The notes under the pieces were generated by a model that searched no databases, was not told the DNA's origin, and saw nothing but the letters and a program-made list of their open reading frames with translations. 64,000 nt of DNA from Tricholoma matsutake (Eukaryota > Basidiomycota > Agaricomycetes > Agaricales > Tricholomataceae), in contig AP026539.1 of the NCBI GenBank assembly GCA_026075535.2, positions 3,224,001 to 3,288,000 on the forward strand, given 5' to 3'. Numbering within the stretch: position 1 is the first letter of the stretch; every line of letters starts with the position of its first letter. Of the stretch, positions 22,282 through 31,985 are shown in pieces. Made by a program: the position numbers and the translations under genes.

Positions 22282-22410
22282 CAGTAATTTACACTGCCCC
22301 ATATGTTCTGCACGGACTGTGTGGACTCCATGTGGAGTCCGACCATCTGGTGACCAAAATGAAAAATTACACAGCCTTCCACATGGAGTCCACACCAGTC
22401 CACACCAGTC
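22282..22410. mobile_element. MULE-like TIR element 1, other terminus
   Basis: Starts CAGTAATTTACACTGCCCCA right after the duplication CTCCAGAAG and continues with GGACTCC/GGAGTCC arrays. The inner tract with repeated CCACACCAGT (about 22380-22415) is the reverse of GTGTGGACTGG repeats at 18610-18660, which marks the likely inversion breakpoints. Confidence 0.75.
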
Positions 22411-22808
22411 CACACATTGTCATTGTCATGAGAAGTGAATGGCGGTACATACAAACAAATGTGTCATGTTGCTGTTTACTTGCACCACACATATTCAAAC
22501 ATATACAAATGGCCCAAACATATATAAACCCTTGCCCATCCAACCTGTCATTCCTTGGGCATGCCCCAAATTTGTTATGGAGTAAGTAAATTACATAGAA
22601 AATAAAATAAACATTGTACTATCTAAGATTGAGTAGCGAGGTAAGGCCACCCAGTTGTGACTGGTTCCAATTGGTTGGACTTGAGCCTGAGCCTACCAAC
22701 TGCAACCGCAACTGTTGACAATGAGGCCCAACTGCAACCAGAAAGACTGGTTGCTTGTGGTTGGGTCCAGTTGAGTTCCAGTTTTTTTCGCTTGCAGCAA
22801 CTGGACCC
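22411..22808. other. Unassigned region with CAACTG-rich repeat
   Basis: The first half has no recognisable feature. From about 22640 it has variants of CCAACTGCAACC/GGTTGG, related to 4884-4975. No gene is seen. Confidence 0.35.
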
Positions 22809-23240
22809 TCAAAGACTAGCCAACTTTGCTGTGCTTGTTACATGTTTGGCCACATCTCTCATGTCCTCGACACTCACGACAAAGGCCTCCATGTGGTCAG
22901 TGAGTTGAGCATTGACCCTTGTGGCTATGCTATCAGCAATTTGTTGTACGTGTGCATCTTCCATGAGAAACGCAACTGCTCTGATGCCATCTGTTATGGG
23001 CTTTGGGAGCTTATTGGTGACTCCAAACTGTAAAAGGATGTGAGATAGTATATGTAAGTCAATTTGTTTACCAGGTGTGACGTAGTCTCCTGCCATCAGG
23101 TATGCAATGGCTTGTTGTTTCGAGTGTATAGCGGTGTTAAGGCCGTTGGCATCTTCTAGATCTTTTCTGGGTTTTCTTAATGTTTCTGTTGTGGTCTTCT
23201 GTCTGGTGTTTGGGACAGTAGGTACTGGTGATTGTGACAT
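22809..23240 (-). pseudogene. LINE ORF1, N-terminal fragment
   Basis: The minus-strand frame of 143 codons begins MSQSPVPTVPN and contains AIAYLMAGDYVTPG, HILSHILLQFG and AVAFLMEDAHVQQIADSI, blocks I associate with the N-terminal part of fungal LINE ORF1. It corresponds to the part missing from LINE-1 at 4883. It is cut at 22808 by the CAACTG-rich repeat; no further LINE sequence follows. Confidence 0.65.
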
Positions 23241-23352
23241 GGTAGAGAATAAGGTATGGACAGAGGTTGAAGTGTATATTGACGCTATGCTACTCTCGAT
23301 ATTTGCCTGTCTTCCCTCTCACAATGGTGTCCATACCATGGGAAGAGTTTAG

Positions 23353-24197
23353 ATGGTGGCAGTACAAGATCAAGGAGTGTCCTACCCTCTTAATGACATC
23401 TGCGAAGCTGCAAAATTTGTCTTAGTAGGAACAGCTGCATTGCCTTCAGCCTCAACATCGTTGCAACCATTGCAATCTATTGTGACATCTTCATCATCAT
23501 CAATGCCTACAACATCTGCTGCTGCACTGCAGATCAAAATGGAAGATGGTGATACTTGAAAAGTTCACCTCGACACTTGTCACCACCTTAGCAGGAACGT
23601 GATCAAACAACAACTCCAACAACAATCCACCTCCTCATATGAGCACAGGCTTTTGTCAGGACCAGCTCGAGAATTTAGTCTGCATATTCTGTGGACTTTC
23701 AGGTCACTTCATCAGTGATTGCTTGGTGTGTCAGTCATACATTAACAATGGAAAGTGCAAGAAGAATGCTGAAGGAAAGGTTGTGCTTCCGAATGGACAG
23801 TTCACACCTCGAAACATTCCTGGGCATTGCATCAAAGATTGCATCGATGAGTGGACTCATCAAAACCCTGACATCAATATTGTTCCTGCTCTTCTGTATG
23901 GCATCGCACCATCTGCATGTCCCATGCCAACTCCTAGAGGCATTTACCAGATCAACAATGTAAACACTTCTGCTGAAATTCACATTGAACAAGAGCTCTA
24001 TGCATTATGAAGTGGTAGAACCTTTGCATGACCTGATCAGGAGATGCCCATTGCACCTACAATAGAACCTTCGACCCCACCACCAGCACCAGTTGCATTT
24101 CCTGCTCCAACCATTGTTGCACCATCTATTTTGTCTACTACAACTGATCCCTCTACTTTGACAATCACTTCTTCATTGACCTCTGCTTCGACATCGC
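23353..24197 (+). pseudogene. Gypsy D gag with zinc knuckle
   Basis: Plus-strand gag end of a DUF4100-type gypsy element. The frame 23639-24010 has the knuckle CIFCGLSGHFISDC and the block KCKKNAEGKVVLPNGQF, then IDEWTHQNP. A following frame (24044-24197) is Pro/Ala/Thr/Ser-rich and runs into the MITE at 24198. The N-terminal capsid part is missing or too decayed, since the element joins LINE-like sequence near 23340. A frame change separates the parts. Confidence 0.8.
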
Positions 24198-24779
24198 TAG
24201 GGCACAGCACAGGTATGGGTAACACCATGTGTTTCTGGTCATGGGTATGCATGGGTATGGGTACAGGTATGGGATTGCCATACCCAGGCAACACCATACC
24301 CTTTTCCATGGTGTTACAGGTATATGCAGGTATGCTGGTACCTGGATTTTGGTCAGGTGAGTGATCATCTGTGTTGAGATTTCAACTTTTTAATGACATA
24401 TCATGGGAAAAACCTGTGAGTCATGGTGACCTGACTCATGGGTTTACCCCCTGTGATGAGATGTGAACATCTTTTTCAGCAAATTTCTATCAAATATCAT
24501 GAAAAATAACAGTAAAAAATGCAGGGGTACTTTTCGATGACATATTGCAGGCAAACCTGCGAGTCAGGGTGACATGACTCACGGGTTTATACCCCATGAG
24601 AAGATGCAAACATCTTTTCCTATCAAATATAATGACAAATATCAATACCCATGAATAACCATGGGTAACCTGCAAAAACCCATGGTAACACCGTACCCCT
24701 ACCCGTGCGGGTATGGTGTTCACGGGTACAGGTAGGGGTATAAGAAAATATACCCGAGGGTTACCTGTGCCATGCCCTA
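24198..24779. mobile_element. hAT-like MITE, copy 2 (582 bp)
   Basis: TIRs TAGGGCACAGCACAGGTA and TAGGGCATGGCACAGGTA (right end reversed). The duplications are GACATCGC (24190-24197) and GACATCAC (24780-24787), 7 of 8 matching. It has no coding capacity; the inner part has GGGTATGGG-type short repeats and two long direct repeats near CATGGGAAAAACC / TTGCAGGCAAACC. It interrupts gypsy D between gag and protease. Confidence 0.93.
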
Positions 24780-25972
24780 GACATCACAGCCAGCCTCTAC
24801 ATCACAACCCCCAGTCCATCCATACGCCACTGCAAAAGAGAATTTGTACTTGCCACCACATGAATGAAACTTCGCATCTACCAGTAAAGGCAAAGAATGC
24901 AGAGGTCCATCATATCATACCTTGGCACCTATCCAGAACAACAAAATCATGCAGGATATCTTCAATTGATCTATGAAGATCACCCTTACCACTGAGGAAC
25001 TACTTTTGCTATCACCCGAAGTTTGTATGAAATGGAAAGAAGAGCCAACCCTGTGTCGTGTTCTAGCACAGGAAGGCAATAATGTGCCACACCTTGTCAA
25101 TCAAGAGGTGCTTATGATAAATGATCCTTATGAAACATATATCAACACTCTTCAACCAGGCAATACTCCTAAACCCTTCATCACAGCAAAGGAATCACAT
25201 TTGATTCGTTCCATTATGATGAACGTAAATGGTCATAACCCTGTTGAAAGTGTCATTGATCCAGGCTCTTCTATCATCATGATGTCCAAATAAGTCTGTC
25301 ATGAGCTTGGTCTCGCCTATGATCCTTCCATTCATATTCCTCTCCAGTCCACCAATGGAGGTATTGATCACAGTTTAGGATTAGCATGAAACATACCTTG
25401 CAAAGTTGCCACGATCACGATTTATAAGCAGATCCATATTATTCGCAACCCCGCCTACAACATTCTACTCGGATATCCCTTCGATGTCATCACCAAAAGT
25501 GCAATCAAGAATTGGAGTGATGAATTGCAAACCATTACCATCTTCGATCCTAATTTGACACAATCGTCCGCTATTCCAACTTTCCCTCGATCAATGACTC
25601 GTCGCAAAGTCATTCACATGGATTTTCACAACTAGAGGATGAAATTTTGGAAGCAGATCAGTGCGTTTCCTTCAATCATTTGACCTCCTCTATATTTATT
25701 GAACACACTGCAAATATTCCCGATGTCAACTCCTCGCCTTCTTTGAACTCTATTCCCCATTCTGATAGTATCACCAATCTCTATTTAACAGCCAGCAGCC
25801 AGTATGCTACCTTTTTAGCAGCCTTGATGGCTACCCCTACACAAGATTCTTCAATATGTTCCCCTTCCTATTTATCTTCCGACTCTCTATACCCTGCTGT
25901 TGCAGCCAGCAAGAAGAAGTACAAGCCTGTTGCTCTCAAAGTTCAACCAGTCATTACTGATCTTCCAGATTG
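24780..25972 (+). pseudogene. Gypsy D DUF4100 region and aspartic protease
   Basis: After the MITE the frame shows SYHTLAP-like sequence, then KITLTTEELLLLSPEV, the DUF4100-type segment typical of this mushroom gypsy group, then MNVNGHNPVESVIDPG, the retropepsin site with D-P-G, and NILLGYPFDVI. In-frame stops follow (TAA after MMSK, TGA after GLA). A Ser-rich linker (25647-25972) leads to the RT. Confidence 0.8.
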
Positions 25973-27540
25973 ATTCTGAATTATCTGCAACATCACCGGC
26001 GATCCCATCAAAGACATGTGGAAACTCAATCCCCATCCTCCAACATTTTTGCCAACTACTCGATATTCCTTAGAACGTAAAGCTATTATTGACAAAAATT
26101 ATCCCAGTGATTTCCTTTGGCCTGAAGAACAAAATCTCATGCACGAATTTATTTGAAATCAAGAAACTGGTTTTGCATGGACCAAAAACAAATGCAGAAG
26201 CTTCCACCCTGACTTCTTTCCTTCTATTGAATTTCCTGTTATTCCCCACATGCTGTGGGTCAAACGCAACATTCCAATTCCCCCAGGCATATATCCCGAT
26301 GTCTGTGAAATGCTCAAGAAAAAGCTCAAAGCCAGAGTTTATGAACCTTCAAGCTCATCGTATCGCTCGCGATGGTTTTGCATCATGAAGAAAGATGGCA
26401 AAGCACTTCAAACAGCTCATGGACTCGAACAGCTCAACAAAGTTACTATTCAGCATTCAGGCATCATTCCCATCCCTGAACACTTAGCAGAACAGTTCAG
26501 TGGACATGCCTGTGGAGGCATGCTAGACCTTTACGTTGCCTTTGACGGATGAAAAGTTGCAGAGTCATCACGCAATGTAACGACATTCCAAACCCCTTTT
26601 GGTGGCCTTCAAATTGTCACCCTACCAATGGGTTGGACCAATTCCATTCCAATTATGCATGATGATGTCTCCTTCATCCTACAACCCAAAATCCCACATG
26701 TCACTATTCCCTACATCAATGATGCCCCAATCAAAGGTCCGAAATCGCGTTATCAGTTACCCTATGGCAGTTATGAAGCCATTCCTGAGAACCCAGCAAT
26801 TTGTCATTTTGTTTGGGAACACTTCAAAAATCTCGATCACGTTGTCCAATGCATGAAATACTGCAGAGGAACATTCTCAGGACCTAAGCTATTCCTCTGC
26901 ATCCCCAAAATTACCATCTTAGGACACCGTTGCAACATCGATCATTGCATGGCTGACCCAACTTGTGTTGATGCCATCAGCAAATGGGGACCATGTCAAA
27001 GTCTCACCAAAGTCAAAGCCTTTTTAGGAACCATAGGAGTTTGTCGAATATGAATTCAGAACTTTGCTAAATGTGGCGCCACTCTCATCAACCTCACTTG
27101 AAAAGATGTACCTTTCAAATTTGGACCCATGCAAATCACAGCACAAGAAGACCTAAAGCAAGTGCTCATCACTTCCCCCACAATTTGCACCATCGACTAC
27201 ACTTTGAATGCACCCATCATCCTATCGGTCAACACCTTGCACATTGCAGTTGCGTTCTTCTTGGCTCAGTGTGATCCCGACAATCTTCAAAAATGCTACT
27301 ACAGTCATTTTGGATCCATTATGCTCAACACCTGCGAATCTCACTTTTTGCAACCAAAACTCAAACTTTACGGACTTTATTGCACCCTCGGCACTTCATA
27401 CATCAAAGGCATGGTTGCAAATCCAGACATCGCCCCTAGCGCCAGTATCAATCATTGGATCATATTGATCCTCACCTTCCATTTTTGCAGGAACTCATCA
27501 TGGTCCAGACAGACTTTTGCAATGACCCCTTCAAGATGAA
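25973..27540 (+). pseudogene. Gypsy D reverse transcriptase and RNase H
   Basis: Blocks seen in order: FLWPEEQNLMH, WVKRNIPIPPGIY, YEPSSSSYRSRWFC, LNKVTIQHSGIIPIPEH, CGGMLDLYVAFDG, TTFQTPFGGLQIVTLPMGWTNS, IPYINDAPIKGP, ILGHRC, FLGTIGV, then RNase H-like QPKLKLYGLY, KGMVANPDIAPSASIN and FHFCR. At the catalytic position, where the group has a two-Asp motif (IPYIDDVP type), the copy reads IPYINDAP, one Asp to Asn. In-frame TGA codons stand where relatives have Arg, for instance after AFDG and before KDVPF. Confidence 0.85.
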
Positions 27541-29111
27541 GATGATACCCAGTCTGATGACAAAAACTTCAGAGACTGGATCGACAACCTACACAGTCTC
27601 ATTCATCAAATAAACCCGATTACAACTTGCCCATTCCCATCCCATTCACTTCATCTGACATTCACCCTACCTTCAGATCTCAGTAAGGGGAAGGACGTCA
27701 CTTATGACAATGTACCCCGATCTGAACATGCCAAACGAGATGACAAACGTCTTTTATGTGTTCAAAAATGGCTCAAAGATTTACAGTGTCCATCCACCCA
27801 ATCTCTCAGAGTCTGACTACACTACTTTTGTGCGATATTGCACTGAATTCTTTATCGACTCCAGAAACTTTGGTAAAAAGATTCACATGGCGCACACAAG
27901 ATCATCGCCATTCCCCAATGTTGTCTCGAAATCATTCGCTCAGCCCATGACAACAGCAGTCGCAAGATGGTCTTTGTGACCAAAGCCCTCATTGCCCTCC
28001 AATTCTGGTGGCCAAACATGAAAGCCGACATCACATGGTACATTCGCTCATGTCACCTCTGTCAAATCCGACAAACTCGAAATCTTCTCATTCCACCTAC
28101 TGTTGCAACTCCAGCACCCTTATTTGGCAAAGTCTACATTGACACTATGCACTTACCACCCTCTGCTGGATTCAAATACATTGTACAAGGTCAATGTTCA
28201 ATCATGACCTGGCCAGAATGGTGAAAGCTTTGACGCAAAACTGCGAATACCCTTGGCAATTGGATCTATGAAGATATTATTTATTGCTGGGGTTCCATAT
28301 ACAAAGTTGTTACCAACAATGGTGGACCCTTTATTGCAGCCCTTGAATATCTCGCAAAATGATACCACATTTGTCATATTTGAATCAGTGGTTACAACTC
28401 TTGTGCTAATGGACTCATCGAAAGAACCCACTTTGATGTTCGACAATCGCTATTTAAAGCCATCAACAGAGACCAGAAGAAATGGTCCACTGGAGCACAC
28501 TCTGTGTTCTGGGCAGAATGAGTCACAGTATGCAAACAAATGGGTTGTTCACCCTACTTTGCAGTCACTGGATCACATCCCCTCATCCCTCTCGACATTT
28601 CTGAAGCAACATATTTGCAACCACCCCCAAATTCCATCTTATTGACATCTGATCTCATTGCTCGATGAGCCATTGCACTTCAGAAACGATCTGATGACCT
28701 CACAAAGTTATTTTCAAAAGTCTACAGTGCTCGACTTGAAGCAGCAAAACATTTCGAACTTGCCCACAAACGTACGATGCATGACTACAACTTCGAAAAA
28801 AGTGACTTAGTCTTAACGTGAAACACCCAAATTGAAAAGGCACTCAATCAAAAAATGCAAGCCCGATATCTTGGCCCCCTCATCATTATTGACCGAAATT
28901 ACAGAGGAGTCTATATCCTCTGCGAACTTGACAGATCAGTACTACATTGTCCCATCGCCGCATTTTGACTCCTTCCCTACTTAGCTTGAAAATCAATTCT
29001 GCTTCCTCCAAACTTCCTCGACATTGACTCAGAGTGACTCAAAGCACTTTGACAATCTTCTGACATTGATGAAGACATCAACAAAGATTTCCCTGACCCC
29101 ATAGATGAATA
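27541..29111 (+). pseudogene. Gypsy D integrase
   Basis: The zinc finger block (H...H, then RSCHLCQIRQTR), FWWPNMKADITWYIR, the first catalytic D in VYIDTMHLPPS, then VTNNGGPF where the second Asp is Asn, and E in NGLIERTHF are visible, followed by FWAE, KMQARYLGPL and a C-terminal Asp-rich end DPIDE with TAA at 29109-29111. At least ten in-frame TGA codons fall where relatives have Arg (e.g. after PEW, after LAK, after FWAE, after AAF). All fit CGA to TGA. Confidence 0.85.
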
Positions 29112-29480
29112 ATTTTTCCTTTTTCCTCTTTTATTTTTCATATTCACTTTCTTCAATTTTCTTTAGTGTACCATATAAGTTGCAATATTGCATCATAGCA
29201 TGGTTGTGCAAACTTTAAAAGGGTTTTTGGCCATGATGATTTACTGAGCCTTTCCCTTCTTTCATAACATCCTTTTCCTTCCCCTTTCCACCTTATGATA
29301 CTCTTATGATACTTACAACAACAAGTCCCAGAAATGGACCTTATTTCAAACAATTGTTTTACTTTCTGAATATTTTTCAAATATTTCTTTTTACTTGTAC
29401 TTATTTCTTATTTTTCTTTCAAGGAATTGCAATTTTATTTTATGAAGATATCAAAAAACAAAAAAAAACAAAATACTTTT
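29112..29480 (+). other. Gypsy D region after pol (A/T-rich)
   Basis: A T-rich then A-rich non-coding stretch between the pol stop and the end of the antisense gene. I see no gene or repeat in it. AT richness on both sides of 29480 may include a polyadenylation region for the converging gene. Confidence 0.4.
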
Positions 29481-30833
29481 CTACTCCTCATCTAACATTG
29501 TGTATAAGGCTTTGATTTCATGACCCAGCATTTCCCTTTGCAATTCCTTCCTAGCTGCTTCCTCTGTGATTACCTGATGATGCTCCATTGCATCTAGCCC
29601 TGGCCATTCTCGAGTGTCCTGTCCTTTCCCTTTCTTGTCCTGCTTAGCCTGCCTCTTGGACTTCGACGTGCCTGCCTCTGGCATTTCTGATGGCCTGACA
29701 ACATGAATTCGGGGTGCTAAAACAAGTGAAACATTAGTGAAATGTTCAAAGAGTTTTGCATTGCATGATGTACCAGGTTTTGGACACTCCGACTTAGCAC
29801 TCCACATCGCCACAGCTTTCCTACCTTTCCCCTTCATCACCCCTCTCCTCAATACCCATTGCCAATAACAACCTTGTGCCTCTTGCATGCATTTCTGGCA
29901 TTTCGTGGCCCCATCATCAACGATACAGATTGGGCAACTCTTGAACTTTGCACATCTGTCACACTACGAAAAGAAAAACATTAGCCTTGAAAACTTTGTA
30001 GGTAGGAATAAGTCACACAACTTACTGGTCCTTTGAAATCAAGGAGACCATTCTCCTCAAATTTTGCCTGTTTCACAATTTCCTCATCACCTTCATTGTC
30101 CAGTTCATCATCATCATTGTTGTCAATGGCCTTCTGCTTCAAGGTGCCCAAGCCCAAGAATATGACACCTTCATCATCACTCTTGTTGTCCCCTTCGCCA
30201 GCCTCAGCCCTCTTGATGGCCTCACCCTCTGCCTGCAATGCCACATTCCGTCGCTTTAGATCCTCCTTTGAAACCGTTTTTGCATGAACCTCCACTGTGA
30301 GTGTTGCGCGGTATTGGCCAGTGCCTTCCATCATCATTCGAGTTTTGCAGCCTTCGCTGCTGCTGCTGCCTTGCGTATCGCCACCTCTTGCTCTTCACAA
30401 CATTGTGTTACCGCCACTTCCACCTCTGCCTAAGCCTTTGCCTCTGCCACTTCTGCCTCAGCCTTCACCTTTGCAGCCTTTGCCTCCTGCTCCTCTCATT
30501 CAACTTCATCTGCTAAGTCTGGAAAGAGGACTTTGGTGCCCCATGGCAGCCACTCCCAATGTGCCAGTGGAGTGTATAGCTTGAATGCTTCATTGATGAC
30601 CTTTTGAATGGCCTCTGATTGTGGTTCCTTGACATCCTCCGCAAGGCTGTTGTATTTGTACTGCAAAATATCATTAGCAGATAAAATACCACTGAAAATG
30701 CATTGAAACTCACTATTTTCTCACAAAAGTTTTGCCCCCACACTTTGAAGTCCATATCTTCCACCTTGCCAACTTCAGGCATGGATTTTGCATGGTCAAG
30801 GATGGTGGTGTTGAATTCGAGAAGTAAGGACAT
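29481..30833 (-). pseudogene. Antisense spliced gene with Cys cluster, between gypsy D pol and 3' LTR
   Basis: From ATG at 30833 (MSLLLEFNTTI) exon 1 runs to 30714; introns are 30661-30713 (53 nt, GTGAGT..CAG), 29964-30025 (62 nt, GTAAGT..TAG) and 29717-29773 (57 nt, GTACAT..TAG). Exon content: WGQNFCEKI, LAHWEWLPWGTKVLF, a Glu/Ala/Lys coiled coil, an acidic stretch, a Cys cluster CDRCAKFKSCPICIVDDG, KCQKCMQEAQGC, then a basic tail and MLGHEIKALYTMLDEE. Stops after DEVE (TGA) and KA (TAG) and a frame change show decay. Function is unknown; the cluster resembles the one at 5523-5640. Confidence 0.65.
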
Positions 30834-30976
30834 GATCAGAGGATGATAAAGATGAGTAAAACTTGAGGAGGGAGGAAAAAAGTCAGGATTTTGAGCTGCC
30901 TTTATAGGTTTTTCAACATGATCATGCATGTCACACGTGACTCCGATCAGCAGACTGGGACAGTCAGGATTTCATT

Positions 30977-30987
30977 AAGGGGGAGGA
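30977..30987 (+). promoter_or_regulatory. Polypurine tract of gypsy D
   Basis: AAGGGGGAGGA directly precedes the LTR start TGATAGG, as expected for the plus-strand primer of an LTR retrotransposon on the plus strand. It ties the antisense gene and the LTR to one element. Confidence 0.75.
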
Positions 30988-31562
30988 TGATAGGTCCACC
31001 TTGTCGCTGAGCTCTGAAAACAGCACATCACACTCGGACACATTATCTAACAAGCCCTACAATTTTGTGAATACTTACAAATGCCTATGAATGCACAAAA
31101 CAATGACACAACATTTCAAAATGTTTCAAAAGACTTTGTACCATTTCAAATGCCTTCGGCCGCCGTATTCATATTGTACTGCACTTCAAACACACACTCC
31201 CAACATTCCACACATTAACACATCATATCCCAAGCATGCTGGCCACCAGGTGACACAATGGCTAGCACTTTAGCATGCATCGAGGCACTTTTTGACATTT
31301 TCCTGATTTATTGGAACAACAAGACAAGGAGCTATGATATATGACAACTTTGCACATTTTTCTTTGCATCATTTCTCATTTACTTCATGATTTAGACATC
31401 TTTTTCACTGCCTTATGTCTACCTCATGTTTGCCTTATGGCCTTTTTCCTTTTTTACTCTATCTCTTTAAAACATATATAAGCTTGTACTATTTATGGTT
31501 TTTAAAAGGAAAGAAATTGTCTTCCCCTATCGCATATCATCAGACTTAAGGGTTCTACTCTT
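30988..31562 (+). mobile_element. 3' LTR of gypsy D (family D), truncated
   Basis: Starts TGATAGGTCCACCTTGTC and shares the core CATGTTTGCCTYATGGCC and the TATA-like ACATATATAAG region with the reversed copy at 38946-39828. The right end is lost at a module-rich insertion near 31563. Confidence 0.75.
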
Positions 31563-31855
31563 GACCCATTATCCACCCTGCAAGCTGCAGCTCACAGCAG
31601 TGGCATAGGTGGGGGGTTAAAGCAGGTGGGCATGGGGGTACCATTTTGATGCCACCTCATTGTTATAGCCTAAACAAACAAACAAAAAACATTAATTAGT
31701 TGAAGAAAAAAAGAGAAAAGAGCAAGGAAAAGAATTACCTGGGCTCAATGTGGTTCATTGCTCATAGGTGTGCAGGTGTCATTGTGGGTGTCTCCTCTTG
31801 TCATCATCTCCCTTCCCCCTCATCTCCTCACCCTCAACTGTTGTGGCAGAGAGCT
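31563..31855 (-). repeat. Module-rich fragment with one intron-like module
   Basis: Contains a hairpin around GCAAGCTGCAGCTCAC and a reverse intron-like unit (31670-31738, 69 nt; GTAATT...TTTAG read on the minus strand) next to a degraded GGGCTC. Its right side was the target of the hAT transposon. Confidence 0.5.
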
Positions 31856-31985
31856 CAGTGTTGTATTCTAAGGGGTTATTAACGCCCAATTTTTTGCTTA
31901 AGTCTTAGGACTTAGAAACATGCCTTAATTAAGCCTTGTATCTAAGGGGTTATTAATGCTTCAAGCCAAAATCAGCCATTTCTTG

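Noticed and set aside
25973..29111. Reassigned TGA codon (alternative genetic code)
   Set aside because: TGA stands at Arg sites reached by one C-to-T change, catalytic Asp are also lost by transitions, and other frames in the window end normally at TGA or TAA. Decay explains it better.
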